From positions 1 to 45,370 of the forward strand of contig JAJCZJ010000028.1 of the NCBI GenBank assembly GCA_029262455.1: DNA of 45,370 nucleotides. The letters run 5' to 3'. Source of the stretch: Deltaproteobacteria bacterium (lineage in GTDB: Bacteria > Desulfobacterota > Binatia > HRBIN30 > CADEER01). Made by a program: the position numbers and the translations under genes. Positions 15,826 to 21,489 of the stretch are shown piece by piece. The notes beneath the pieces are model-generated. The model was not told where the DNA came from, did no database searches, and worked only from the letters and a program-made list of their open reading frames with translations. The stretch's first letter is position 1; every line of letters starts with the position of its first letter.

Positions 15826-17088
15826 CTATCGGCCACGGGGCTTTCGCACGGAGATCCTGTACCCCATCGCCGACAAGACCCGCTCAACATCGGCCGAGCT
15901 GGCGCGAGAGGACGTCATAAACCGGTGTGCCTTCGTCGGCGATCGCCACCCGCAGCGGCGCGCGAGTTCGCGCTCCGAAACGCCGGCCGTCCTCACCGCA
16001 AGTCGTGCGACCTCAAGGATCGAAGCCCCTCGGGGCTGCTCCGCTTTTGTGAGCAGTTCTGCTCCGCTTTTGTGAGCAGTTTGCTCCGCTTTTGTGAGCA
16101 CCCCGGAAACGTCCTCCGGTCGGATCGGTCGCCCGTCCCTCATCGCGACCGCTTCGGCGAGGACTCCCTCCAGCTCGCGCACGTTTCCCGGCCACTCGCG
16201 CGCCGCGAGCTCGGCCAAAACCGCGGCGTCGAGCGCGGGCGGAGAACCGTCGCAGCGGTCGTCAGCCCAGATCCGCGCGAGTCGATCCGCGGCGACGAGC
16301 GCCAGGTCGGTCCGCTCTCGGAGCGCGGGCAGCTCGACGACGAGGGGGAAGCGGTACAGCAGGTCCGCCCGGAAGCGGCCGGCCTTCACCTCGGCGCGCA
16401 GGTCGCGGTTCGTCGCGGCGACGACGCGCACGTTCACCTTGATGGGCTCGTCACTCCCGACGCGCTGGACCTCCCCCTCCTGGAGCGCGCGGAGCAGCTT
16501 CGGCTGAAGCCCGACGGGTAGCTCGCCGATCTCGTCGAGGAAGAGCGTCCCCCCGTCGGCCGCCTCGAAGGCGCCGGCTCGATCGCGCGTTGCGCCGGTG
16601 AAGGCGCCGCGGACGTGGCCGAACAGCTCCGACTCGATGAGCGCGTCCGGGATCGCGGCGCAATTCGTGACGATGAAGCGCTCCCGCCCGCTGGCGATCG
16701 CGAGCGCGCGCGCGGCCATCTCCTTCCCGCAGCCGGTGGGAGCGAGGAGAACGATCGGGCGCGGCGACGGACCGAACGCGGCGATGCGCGCGTACGCCTC
16801 GACCACGCGCCGGTCCTCCGCAACGACGCCGATCAGCTCCATCAGCTTGCGTGCATCCATGCGCGGCGCGGGCGCAACTGGCGCGCCGCTCGGTGCTCGA
16901 GCGGCGCGCGCGCGCGGCGGGCGGCGCCCTCGCGGCGCGCGGAAGGCGGCGCATTCGCAGAGCGCGCAGGCGCCGGGGCGCTCGCCGCCGCCGAGCCCGC
17001 CGCGCTCGACGTGATCAACGCGGTCATGGCCGCATCGGCAAACGGCATGAGGCGTGCTATCGTCTGAGCGTCGGGGGGCTGGGTTCAT
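15826..17088 (-). CDS. sigma-54-type AAA+ transcription activator with zinc-finger N-terminus
   Basis: 420 residues from the ATG 52 bases downstream of a putative promoter. Residues 15-50 have CRCGH...H and CALCEC, a small zinc finger, in place of the usual sensor domain. The AAA+ core has Walker A APTGCGKE near 109-116, GAFTGA near 158-163 (the loop that contacts sigma-54), Walker B GTLFLDEIGE near 178-187 and the arginine-finger region RFRADLLYRFP near 236. WPGNVREL closes the domain. The C-terminus is an XRE-like HTH (SERELARRCGW) rather than the usual Fis type. A linker near residues 330-352 is encoded by three DNA repeats. First gene of the leftward operon, divergent from the HTH operon. 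Likely an early-gene or host-gene activator. Confidence 0.8.
   Translation of the reverse strand: MNPAPRRSDDSTPHAVCRCGHDRVDHVERGGLGGGERPGACALCECAAFRAPRGRRPPRARAARAPSGAPVAPAPRMDARKLMELIGVVAEDRRVVEAYARIAAFGPSPRPIVLLAPTGCGKEMAARALAIASGRERFIVTNCAAIPDALIESELFGHVRGAFTGATRDRAGAFEAADGGTLFLDEIGELPVGLQPKLLRALQEGEVQRVGSDEPIKVNVRVVAATNRDLRAEVKAGRFRADLLYRFPLVVELPALRERTDLALVAADRLARIWADDRCDGSPPALDAAVLAELAAREWPGNVRELEGVLAEAVAMRDGRPIRPEDVSGVLTKAEQTAHKSGAELLTKAEQPRGASILEVARLAVRTAGVSERELARRCGWRSPTKAHRFMTSSRASSADVERVLSAMGYRISVRKPRGR
16037..16100. repeat. three tandem copies of a 19-21 base repeat with internal inverted ends
   Basis: The unit TGCTCCGCTTTTGTGAGCA occurs three times at 16037, 16060 and 16082, separated by two to three bases. 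The periods are 23 and 22 bases, so the middle copy is read in a different frame from the outer two, and the frame is restored by the third. Each unit begins TGCTC and ends GAGCA, an inverted repeat with a nine-base centre. It lies in the linker between the AAA+ core and the HTH domain of the activator gene. It could be a protein-binding array (iteron-like) or a slippage product tolerated in a linker. Confidence 0.8.
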
Positions 17089-17108
17089 CAGCGCTCCGGC
17101 CGGGGGGT

Positions 17109-17131
17109 GCCGCGAGTCTCCAGCTCGCGGC
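17109..17131. promoter_or_regulatory. 8-7-8 inverted repeat, likely operator for the leftward operon
   Basis: Arms GCCGCGAG and CTCGCGGC are perfect complements with a seven-base centre. It sits just downstream of the putative leftward -10 element and upstream of the activator ATG, so a bound protein would block the start of transcription. The arm-7-arm geometry equals that of the dyad at the rightward promoter, but the arm sequences differ, suggesting two different regulators or a hairpin in the leader RNA. Confidence 0.55.
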
Positions 17132-17139
17132 GCCCTCCC

Positions 17140-17168
17140 CTTATAGATCCCAACCCCCAGCGCGGCAA
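17140..17168 (-). promoter_or_regulatory. putative leftward sigma-70-like promoter of the early operon
   Basis: On the minus strand TTGCCG and TATAAG are separated by 17 bases, with four of six and four to five of six consensus matches. It is 52 bases upstream of the activator start and is the best match in the gap on this strand. The inverted repeat that follows it supports a regulated start site. Confidence 0.5.
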
Positions 17169-17307
17169 GCATTTTGGCGCGACCCCCACCCCTGCTAGTA
17201 TCCCCCCCGCCCCAACATACAAGCCCTGGCGGCGCCTTTCGTTCAGTGGCGCGTTTCGCCCCAGTCCGCAAGACGCGCGGGCCGCGAAGAAAAATCGAAG
17301 AAAAGGC

Positions 17308-17344
17308 TATACGCACCGTTGACAAGGGATCAACGGTGTGTATA
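17308..17344. promoter_or_regulatory. 37-base dyad overlapping the rightward promoter (operator)
   Basis: Two 15-base arms with a single mismatch flank a seven-base centre (core arms CACCGTTGA and TCAACGGTG, outer arms TATAC and GTATA). The dyad covers the -35 element and the first part of the -10 element of the rightward promoter, an ideal repressor site. Obvious candidate ligands are the HTH protein encoded downstream in the same operon, which would make it autoregulated, or the divergent activator. Confidence 0.75.
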
Positions 17345-17346
17345 CT
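17319..17346 (+). promoter_or_regulatory. strong sigma-70-type promoter of the rightward operon
   Basis: A perfect -35 (TTGACA) and a five-of-six -10 (TATACT) are separated by 16 bases. The -10 ends eight bases before the ATG of the first gene, so the transcript should start at or within a base or two of the start codon and be leaderless, as with the cI message from lambda PRM. It stands out sharply in this GC-rich DNA. Confidence 0.8.
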
Positions 17347-17353
17347 GTATGTC

Positions 17354-17680
17354 ATGAGCAACGCACCGAGAAAGGACGTAACTTTGAACGCCGAACGCGA
17401 AGCCGCCGACGCCGAAGCCAGCCTGCCCGACGCCCAGCGCGAGCAACTCGAAGCGCGCCGCCTCGCCGCGCGCACCGGCCAGACCGAGCCCGACTTCGGA
17501 GACGCCGAAGATGATGGCTACGGCTGCGTCTGCCTCTCGACCGACCGCGACGAAGACAGCTCCGGCATCTGCGCCACGTGCGACCGCTGGTGTTGGCACC
17601 CGCCGCAGAAGACCCTTGCCGAGCTGCGCGACGACGCGCAGAGCGCGCGCGGCCGGTCGCGCCGCACGTTCGGCCTCTAA
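17354..17680 (+). CDS. small acidic Cys-rich protein, first gene of rightward operon
   Basis: 108 residues. The ATG has no Shine-Dalgarno sequence and lies right at the expected transcript start, so it is probably translated from a leaderless message. The N-terminal half is charged and Ala-rich and likely a helix; the C-terminal half holds CVC, CATC and a further Cys with two Trp and a His, a probable zinc site. No family recognised. Being first behind a dyad-controlled promoter, it could be a regulator or an establishment-phase factor, but there is no HTH. Confidence 0.7.
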   Translation: MSNAPRKDVTLNAEREAADAEASLPDAQREQLEARRLAARTGQTEPDFGDAEDDGYGCVCLSTDRDEDSSGICATCDRWCWHPPQKTLAELRDDAQSARGRSRRTFGL

Positions 17681-17707
17681 TCCACCCCAGCCCTTCAGGA
17701 GGAAACC

Positions 17708-18334
17708 ATGGGAGCCACTGACGCCTTTCGCTCGTTCGAGTTCGAAGACCCCAAGCGCGCCGCGAGCGAGTTCAACGCCGCCTGTCGCCGCGCGCGCCCC
17801 GAGGATCACGAAGGCTACTCGGGAACCATCGCCGAGTTCGAGGGCTGCCAGCTCGACACGTGGACGAGCCCGTTCGAGAACTCCGACGCCGCCGCGGAGC
17901 ACATCCTCGACAAGCACGAGAAGTACGACGATGCCATCGGCGTCCGCTTCTACCTCCCCGTCAAGCTGACCGACGCGAAGAAGAAGCGCATCGAGAAGCT
18001 CTTCCGGAAGGTCGAGACGATCCGCTCGAAGCTGCGCGAGGCTCGCACCAAGGCGCGCGTTGCCGTCGTGAACGCGAAGAGCGCGACGATCGGCTGCAAG
18101 AAGTGTGGAAGCAAGGTCGCGCGGAAGTACGTCGGCATGACGACGAACGACGGCGCCAAGATCACGCTGCCCTGCCCCGTGTGCGCCGCCGATCTGTTCA
18201 GTCTGACCGTCGCGACGCGCGTCGCCGCCATGCTCGCGAAGGTCCACGCGGCCGAGAAGGAACTGCGCGACGCGAAGACCCCGAAGTCGTCGCAGAAGGT
18301 TGGCTGGCTCATCGGCGGCTGGGCGGCCGAGTAG
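17708..18334 (+). CDS. zinc-ribbon protein of unknown function
   Basis: 208 residues with a strong AGGAGGAAACC ribosome site. The N-terminal third is acidic with aromatic residues (FRSFEFEDP, YSGTIAEFEG). A basic helical stretch (KKKRIEKLFRKVETIRSKL) precedes a zinc ribbon made of CKKCGSK near 130 and CPVC near 155. The C-terminus is helical and ends with a Gly/Trp patch. The ribbon between two helical regions is typical of phage nucleic-acid or RNA-polymerase binding proteins, but no specific family is recognised. Confidence 0.7.
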   Translation: MGATDAFRSFEFEDPKRAASEFNAACRRARPEDHEGYSGTIAEFEGCQLDTWTSPFENSDAAAEHILDKHEKYDDAIGVRFYLPVKLTDAKKKRIEKLFRKVETIRSKLREARTKARVAVVNAKSATIGCKKCGSKVARKYVGMTTNDGAKITLPCPVCAADLFSLTVATRVAAMLAKVHAAEKELRDAKTPKSSQKVGWLIGGWAAE

Positions 18335-18367
18335 CTCACGCGAAACCAACGAACGGAGGAACCGAGA

Positions 18368-18646
18368 ATGGATCTGCCACACGTGAAGCAAGTCATCAGG
18401 ATCTTCGACCTCGCGGGCACGTTGCTCGCGGAGGAAGAGACGAGGAGCCGCGCTCAGCGCTCCTCGGTCCGGGGGCGCGCCGACCAGCGTCAGCTCGACC
18501 AGCTCGCGGCGCGCACGCCCGGCGCCGAGAGCGCGGTCATCATGATCGTCAAGCCCGACGGGACCGACGGCGGCGGGGCGCGCTTCTCGTTCGACGCCGA
18601 CGGCCGGAGCGAGTGGAGCGGGTTCGAGAAGGGGGAGGGACGATGA
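18368..18646 (+). CDS. small protein of unknown function
   Basis: 92 residues with a GGAGGAACCGAG ribosome site. An N-terminal helix (VKQVIRIFDLAGTLLAEEE) is followed by an Arg/Gln-rich segment and a beta-like C-terminal part (SAVIMIVKPDG, ARFSFDADG). No motif recognised. Its TGA overlaps the next ATG by four bases, so translation of the two is coupled. Confidence 0.65.
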   Translation: MDLPHVKQVIRIFDLAGTLLAEEETRSRAQRSSVRGRADQRQLDQLAARTPGAESAVIMIVKPDGTDGGGARFSFDADGRSEWSGFEKGEGR

Positions 18647-19062
18647 GCGCGATCTCAAGGATCATCGGTCGGCTGAGGACCGGTCGATTTTTGCTAGGGA
18701 ACATGCCAATCAAGGCGCGGAAGCTCCCGACGTTCTGGGAGGTCGTTGACCAGCTCCACGAAGATCTACACAAGGAGCTTCAGCGCGCCCGGAACGACGA
18801 GCTGGAACTGGAGCTGGAAGCCGAAGAGATCGTGAGCGGTCTAGTCGGAATCATCTCCGACGGCAAGGCAACGCGCGATATCGAAGAGCGCGCCGATCGG
18901 GCGCGCGAATTCATCATCCGGCACGTCCTGGAGCGAGACGATGACGTCGGGCCTGTTCTCCGCGTTCCGTGCGAGTACGGATGCGGAACGTCGGTCCGTC
19001 TCCCCAGACGAATCTGCGTGACTTGCTTCGGCCCCAACGACGAAGGTCCGGAGGTCGGATGA
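18643..19062 (+). CDS. helical protein with C-terminal zinc-binding Cys pairs
   Basis: 139 residues from an ATG overlapping the upstream stop by four bases; a later ATG (codon 21) is an alternative. The middle is a long acidic helix (NDELELELEAEEIV). The C-terminus holds CEYGC and CVTC about 18 residues apart, another zinc-ribbon-like pair. Unknown function. Codon 60-100 has the look of a small alpha-helical domain (KATRDIEERADRAREFII). Confidence 0.65.
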   Translation: MSAISRIIGRLRTGRFLLGNMPIKARKLPTFWEVVDQLHEDLHKELQRARNDELELELEAEEIVSGLVGIISDGKATRDIEERADRAREFIIRHVLERDDDVGPVLRVPCEYGCGTSVRLPRRICVTCFGPNDEGPEVG

Positions 19063-19142
19063 AGGTTTACAGAGACAGATGCGCCGCGGACGCGGCGGGA
19101 GGTATCGAAAGTGAGCAGACCGATCGTCACCCTCATCGGTGA
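19059..19142 (+). CDS. possible 27-residue coupled micro-protein
   Basis: ATG overlaps the upstream TGA by four bases and the short frame ends 32 bases inside the HTH gene. The product is polar and acidic with a His-rich end. The coupling is typical here, but the frame is too short to judge and may only serve to carry ribosomes to the HTH gene's GGGAGG site. Confidence 0.25.
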   Translation: MKVYRDRCAADAAGGIESEQTDRHPHR

Positions 19143-19329
19143 CGCGCTCGCGCAACGAGGCATGACGCAGAGCGAGCTGGCGAAGCTCTGCGGCTGGTCG
19201 TCTCAGCGCGTGAGCCACTACCTGACCGGCAAGCGACCGCCGCGCGCCGAGGACCTCGAAACCATGGCCGGCGCCCTGGGATTGATCTGGGCGCTCGTGC
19301 CGAAGCCAATCCGGAGGAAGCGCAAGTGA
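19111..19329 (+). CDS. Cro/CI-type helix-turn-helix regulator
   Basis: 72 residues from a GTG with a GGGAGG site nine bases upstream. Almost the whole protein is an XRE-family HTH: helix 2 MTQSELAKLCG, turn, recognition helix SSQRVSHYLTGK, then helices 4-5 (AEDLETMAGALGL). A basic tail (RRKRK) ends it. There is no dimerisation or cleavage domain, so it is Cro-like in size. It should bind operator DNA; the dyad over this operon's promoter is the prime candidate, giving negative feedback and control of the divergent activator. Confidence 0.85.
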   Translation: MSRPIVTLIGDALAQRGMTQSELAKLCGWSSQRVSHYLTGKRPPRAEDLETMAGALGLIWALVPKPIRRKRK

Positions 19330-19622
19330 GCAACACGGGGTACCGAAGGCGACACGCGCACCGAGCGCGGACCTCAGCGCTGATAGCGGCGTGCTCGTGC
19401 CTGCGGGCGACGTCACTCGGCATGGGCTCGGACCATCTCCGCTCCCTCGCGAAGCAGGCGAGGATGGCGGCGACCGCGTGCCGCATCTCCGAAGATCACG
19501 CCGAGGAGACGGACAACGAGCACCACCGCTTCTTCTCCGAGGCTCGCGCTCGCGACTTGCGCAAGATCGCGGCGCGCCTGGCTCGTCGCGTCGGGGCGAT
19601 CGTGCCGAGGGGGACGCGGTGA
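19326..19622 (+). CDS. small basic protein of unknown function
   Basis: 98 residues starting with a GTG coupled by four bases to the HTH gene. Basic (many Arg and His), largely helical, with three Cys in the first half that do not form clear pairs. The middle (DHLRSLAKQARMAATACRIS) suggests a small helix bundle. No family recognised; it may bind nucleic acid given its charge. Confidence 0.55.
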   Translation: MSNTGYRRRHAHRARTSALIAACSCLRATSLGMGSDHLRSLAKQARMAATACRISEDHAEETDNEHHRFFSEARARDLRKIAARLARRVGAIVPRGTR

Positions 19623-19837
19623 GCGATAAGAAGCCCGAGAAGATCCTGCTTTACCGCTTCCCCGCTTGGACCCTCGCGCTCGTCGCGGTGACCGCCAAGG
19701 TCGAGAAGATCGAAGACGGTCCCTGCTACGGATACGAGGGCAGCATTCCGCGCGTGCGGATCACGTGGGGCGAACACACGTGCGTACAGCACGAGTCGTA
19801 TCCGGGTCTCGTCGCGACGCTGATCCGAGACCCGTAA
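19619..19837 (+). CDS. small protein, last gene of rightward operon
   Basis: 72 residues; GTG coupled by four bases to the previous stop. It looks like a small all-beta fold (KILLYRFPAWTLALVAVTAKV, then IPRVRITWGEHTCVQHESY). It could be related to KOW/SH3-like small folds, but this is only an impression. The stop is four bases before the first of two strong hairpins. Confidence 0.6.
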   Translation: MSDKKPEKILLYRFPAWTLALVAVTAKVEKIEDGPCYGYEGSIPRVRITWGEHTCVQHESYPGLVATLIRDP

Positions 19838-19840
19838 CCA

Positions 19841-19894
19841 GACCGGGGGCGCGAGCACGAACGGCAGCGGTTCGTCGCACTCGCGCCCCCGGTC
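19841..19894. terminator. long perfect inverted repeat with nested hairpin
   Basis: Arms of 15 bases (GACCGGGGGCGCGAG and its exact complement) flank a 24-base loop that itself contains a six-base pair stem (ACGAAC/GTTCGT). It begins four bases after the last rightward gene. No T-run follows, so it may act as a terminator with help, an RNA 3'-end protector, or a structured small RNA rather than a classic intrinsic terminator. Confidence 0.6.
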
Positions 19895-19910
19895 GCAGCC
19901 CCGTACAAAC

Positions 19911-19940
19911 GGAAGGCCCGAGCAGCAACTCGGGCCTTCC
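19911..19940. terminator. 12-bp stem bidirectional terminator at convergent operon ends
   Basis: Arms GGAAGGCCCGAG and CTCGGGCCTTCC pair perfectly around a six-base loop. It lies between the convergent rightward operon and the end of the leftward structural operon, where a two-way terminator is expected. There is only a weak T-rich tail on either side, so efficiency is uncertain. Confidence 0.65.
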
Positions 19941-20001
19941 TCACATCGTTGGTGTCGGCTCCGTGCCTTGACGGACGAGCTAACCCCTTAGCGCCTTGAT
20001 C

Positions 20002-20244
20002 CTAGCTGGCCTCGCGTGGCCCCGTCAAGTCCTTCATTCGATCCTTCAGCTCCCCTACCTCACGCTCGACGGTCGTAAGACGCGCCCCGTGATCAGCATG
20101 GGTCTTCGAGACCTCGACCCGCAAATCGACGACAGCAGTCTGCAGATCCTTCATCGTCGAGTCGAGTCGACGGAAGAAGAACGTGCCGACGACGACCGCC
20201 ACGCCGATGAGCGCCTCGAAGATCAGCTCGACTGGTATCGTCAT
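20002..20244 (-). CDS. small membrane protein with coiled-coil tail (XhlA/holin-like)
   Basis: 80 residues: one N-terminal hydrophobic helix (LIFEALIGVAVVVGTFFF) and then a charged coiled coil (STMKDLQTAVVDLRVEV, TTVEREVGELKDRMKDL). This is the layout of XhlA-type holin-associated proteins, though those usually have the helix at the C-terminus. Last gene of the late operon, coupled by four bases to another membrane protein gene. A lysis role is likely from position, not from motif. Confidence 0.6.
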   Translation of the reverse strand: MTIPVELIFEALIGVAVVVGTFFFRRLDSTMKDLQTAVVDLRVEVSKTHADHGARLTTVEREVGELKDRMKDLTGPREAS

Positions 20245-20642
20245 CGGTTCGCCTTTCCGGCGGTCGCGCCCTCGCCGCCCTCGCCCTGCTCGAGCTGCTC
20301 CGGATCGCCTTCGGGTTCCGGCGACTTCAGCCGCTTGTACTTCGCCGTGTGCCGCTCGACCTGCTTCTCCAGGTACGGCTGAACGTGATCCTTCGTCGCC
20401 TGCCCGCGAATCGCCTTCTTCAACGCCTCGCGCTGCGACTTCGGCAAGCTGTTGGCGCCTTGCTCGACGCCTTCGATGACCGCCTGGACGACCTTCGAGT
20501 CACGCCGGCGTAACAGGATCTCCCGGACGAGCGCGGCCAGGGCGGGCGCGGCGACGGCGATCGCGAGCTGGGCATACCAGGGCAGCCCAGCCTCCGCGGC
20601 CATCTGCCGCGCCGCTTCGGAAATCGGGTCGGGTGCTTCCAT
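20241..20642 (-). CDS. putative holin-like membrane protein
   Basis: 133 residues with a GAGAGGTGAAG ribosome site. One hydrophobic helix at residues 23-43 (YAQLAIAVAAPALAALVREILL) is followed by a long basic and then acidic cytoplasmic tail (KKAIRGQATKD, EPEGDPEQLEQGEGG). Single-helix proteins of this size at the end of the tail module are often holins. No endolysin gene is recognisable beside it, which weakens the call. Confidence 0.5.
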   Translation of the reverse strand: MEAPDPISEAARQMAAEAGLPWYAQLAIAVAAPALAALVREILLRRRDSKVVQAVIEGVEQGANSLPKSQREALKKAIRGQATKDHVQPYLEKQVERHTAKYKRLKSPEPEGDPEQLEQGEGGEGATAGKANR

Positions 20643-20662
20643 GCTTCACCTCTCGCTTCTGG

Positions 20663-21061
20663 CTAGGACTTCGCGAATCCGACCGCGCGCGGCGGGACCT
20701 GCGGGATCCGCTGTTGCGGAGGGCCACCCTCCGCGGGAACGATCTCAGACGCAGGAACCTCGCGCTCCTTCTTCGGGATCTTGCGTTCGGCCGCCTCGAT
20801 CTTCTGCGCGAGCTCGGCCGCGGCGATGATGCCCCGGATCCCGCGCGACGGGATGTTGTCCAGCAGCGTGAGGACCATCCGCATCTGGATCGCGTTCATC
20901 GGAACCGGGACGTACGTCGGCGGCTTCTCCGGCTTCGGGTCGATCTTCGCCTGCCTCGTCTTCTCGTGCTCCGCCTTCTTTCTGAGCGCTCGTCCTCGAG
21001 CAGCTCGCGGTCCGCCACTGCTCCCTGCCTTCTTCGTCGTCGTCTTCTTCTTCGTCGCCAT
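20663..21061 (-). CDS. Lys-rich histone-like-tailed protein
   Basis: 132 residues from an ATG behind AAAGGAAG; a TTG six codons earlier overlaps the previous stop and is an alternative. The first 35 residues are a Lys/Thr/Arg tail (TKKKTTTKKAG) like those of histone H1-like proteins. The rest has a helix (PMNAIQMRMVLTLLDNI) and a Pro/Lys-rich C-terminus. It may bind DNA or be a virion protein; function unknown. Confidence 0.55.
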   Translation of the reverse strand: MATKKKTTTKKAGSSGGPRAARGRALRKKAEHEKTRQAKIDPKPEKPPTYVPVPMNAIQMRMVLTLLDNIPSRGIRGIIAAAELAQKIEAAERKIPKKEREVPASEIVPAEGGPPQQRIPQVPPRAVGFAKS

Positions 21062-21075
21062 GGTCGCTTCCTTTC

Positions 21076-21489
21076 TCAATTCTCGCTCTGGTCTCTCAGA
21101 CTGATTGCCTCGGCGTCGAGCTGGTCCGCCTCCGGGATCATCCCGAGATCGCGAGCCGCGTTCGCTTCCGCCTTCTTCTGAATCGCCATCTTCATTTTGG
21201 CCGTCCGCTCCGCTGCCACTTCCTCAGACGCTACCTTCTGCCGCTGAGCAATCTCGGCCGGGCCCGGCTCGATGATGGACTCTGGAATCAGGGTGCCCTT
21301 CCTCGTCGATAGGCCAGTTTCCGACTTCGTGACCGCTTGGCGGTATCCGTGCCACGTGCTCCCGTGGCCGTCGACGAGATGGACTTGCTCGAGCACGCCG
21401 GAATCGACGAGCGGCCCCCATCGTGTTGAGAGGACGGGGAAGCCGCGAGCGCAATCACACGGGCCGGTATAGGAGAAAGATCGACTCAC
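21076..21489 (-). CDS. small protein after the receptor-binding protein gene
   Basis: 137 residues from a GTG coupled by four bases to the stop of the 995-residue tail protein. An N-terminal beta part with Cys-Asp-Cys and aromatic residues leads into a long helical C-terminus rich in Ala, Glu and Lys (VASEEVAAERTAKMKMAIQ). Coupling suggests a partner of the tail protein such as a chaperone or cap, but no family is recognised. Confidence 0.6.
   Translation of the reverse strand: MSRSFSYTGPCDCARGFPVLSTRWGPLVDSGVLEQVHLVDGHGSTWHGYRQAVTKSETGLSTRKGTLIPESIIEPGPAEIAQRQKVASEEVAAERTAKMKMAIQKKAEANAARDLGMIPEADQLDAEAISLRDQSEN

Noticed and set aside
17089-17353. A -24/-12 (sigma-54) promoter near the activator gene
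   Set aside because: A TGGCGCG segment exists but its spacing to a TGC element is wrong; no credible sigma-54 promoter was found by eye here or in the right-hand gaps.
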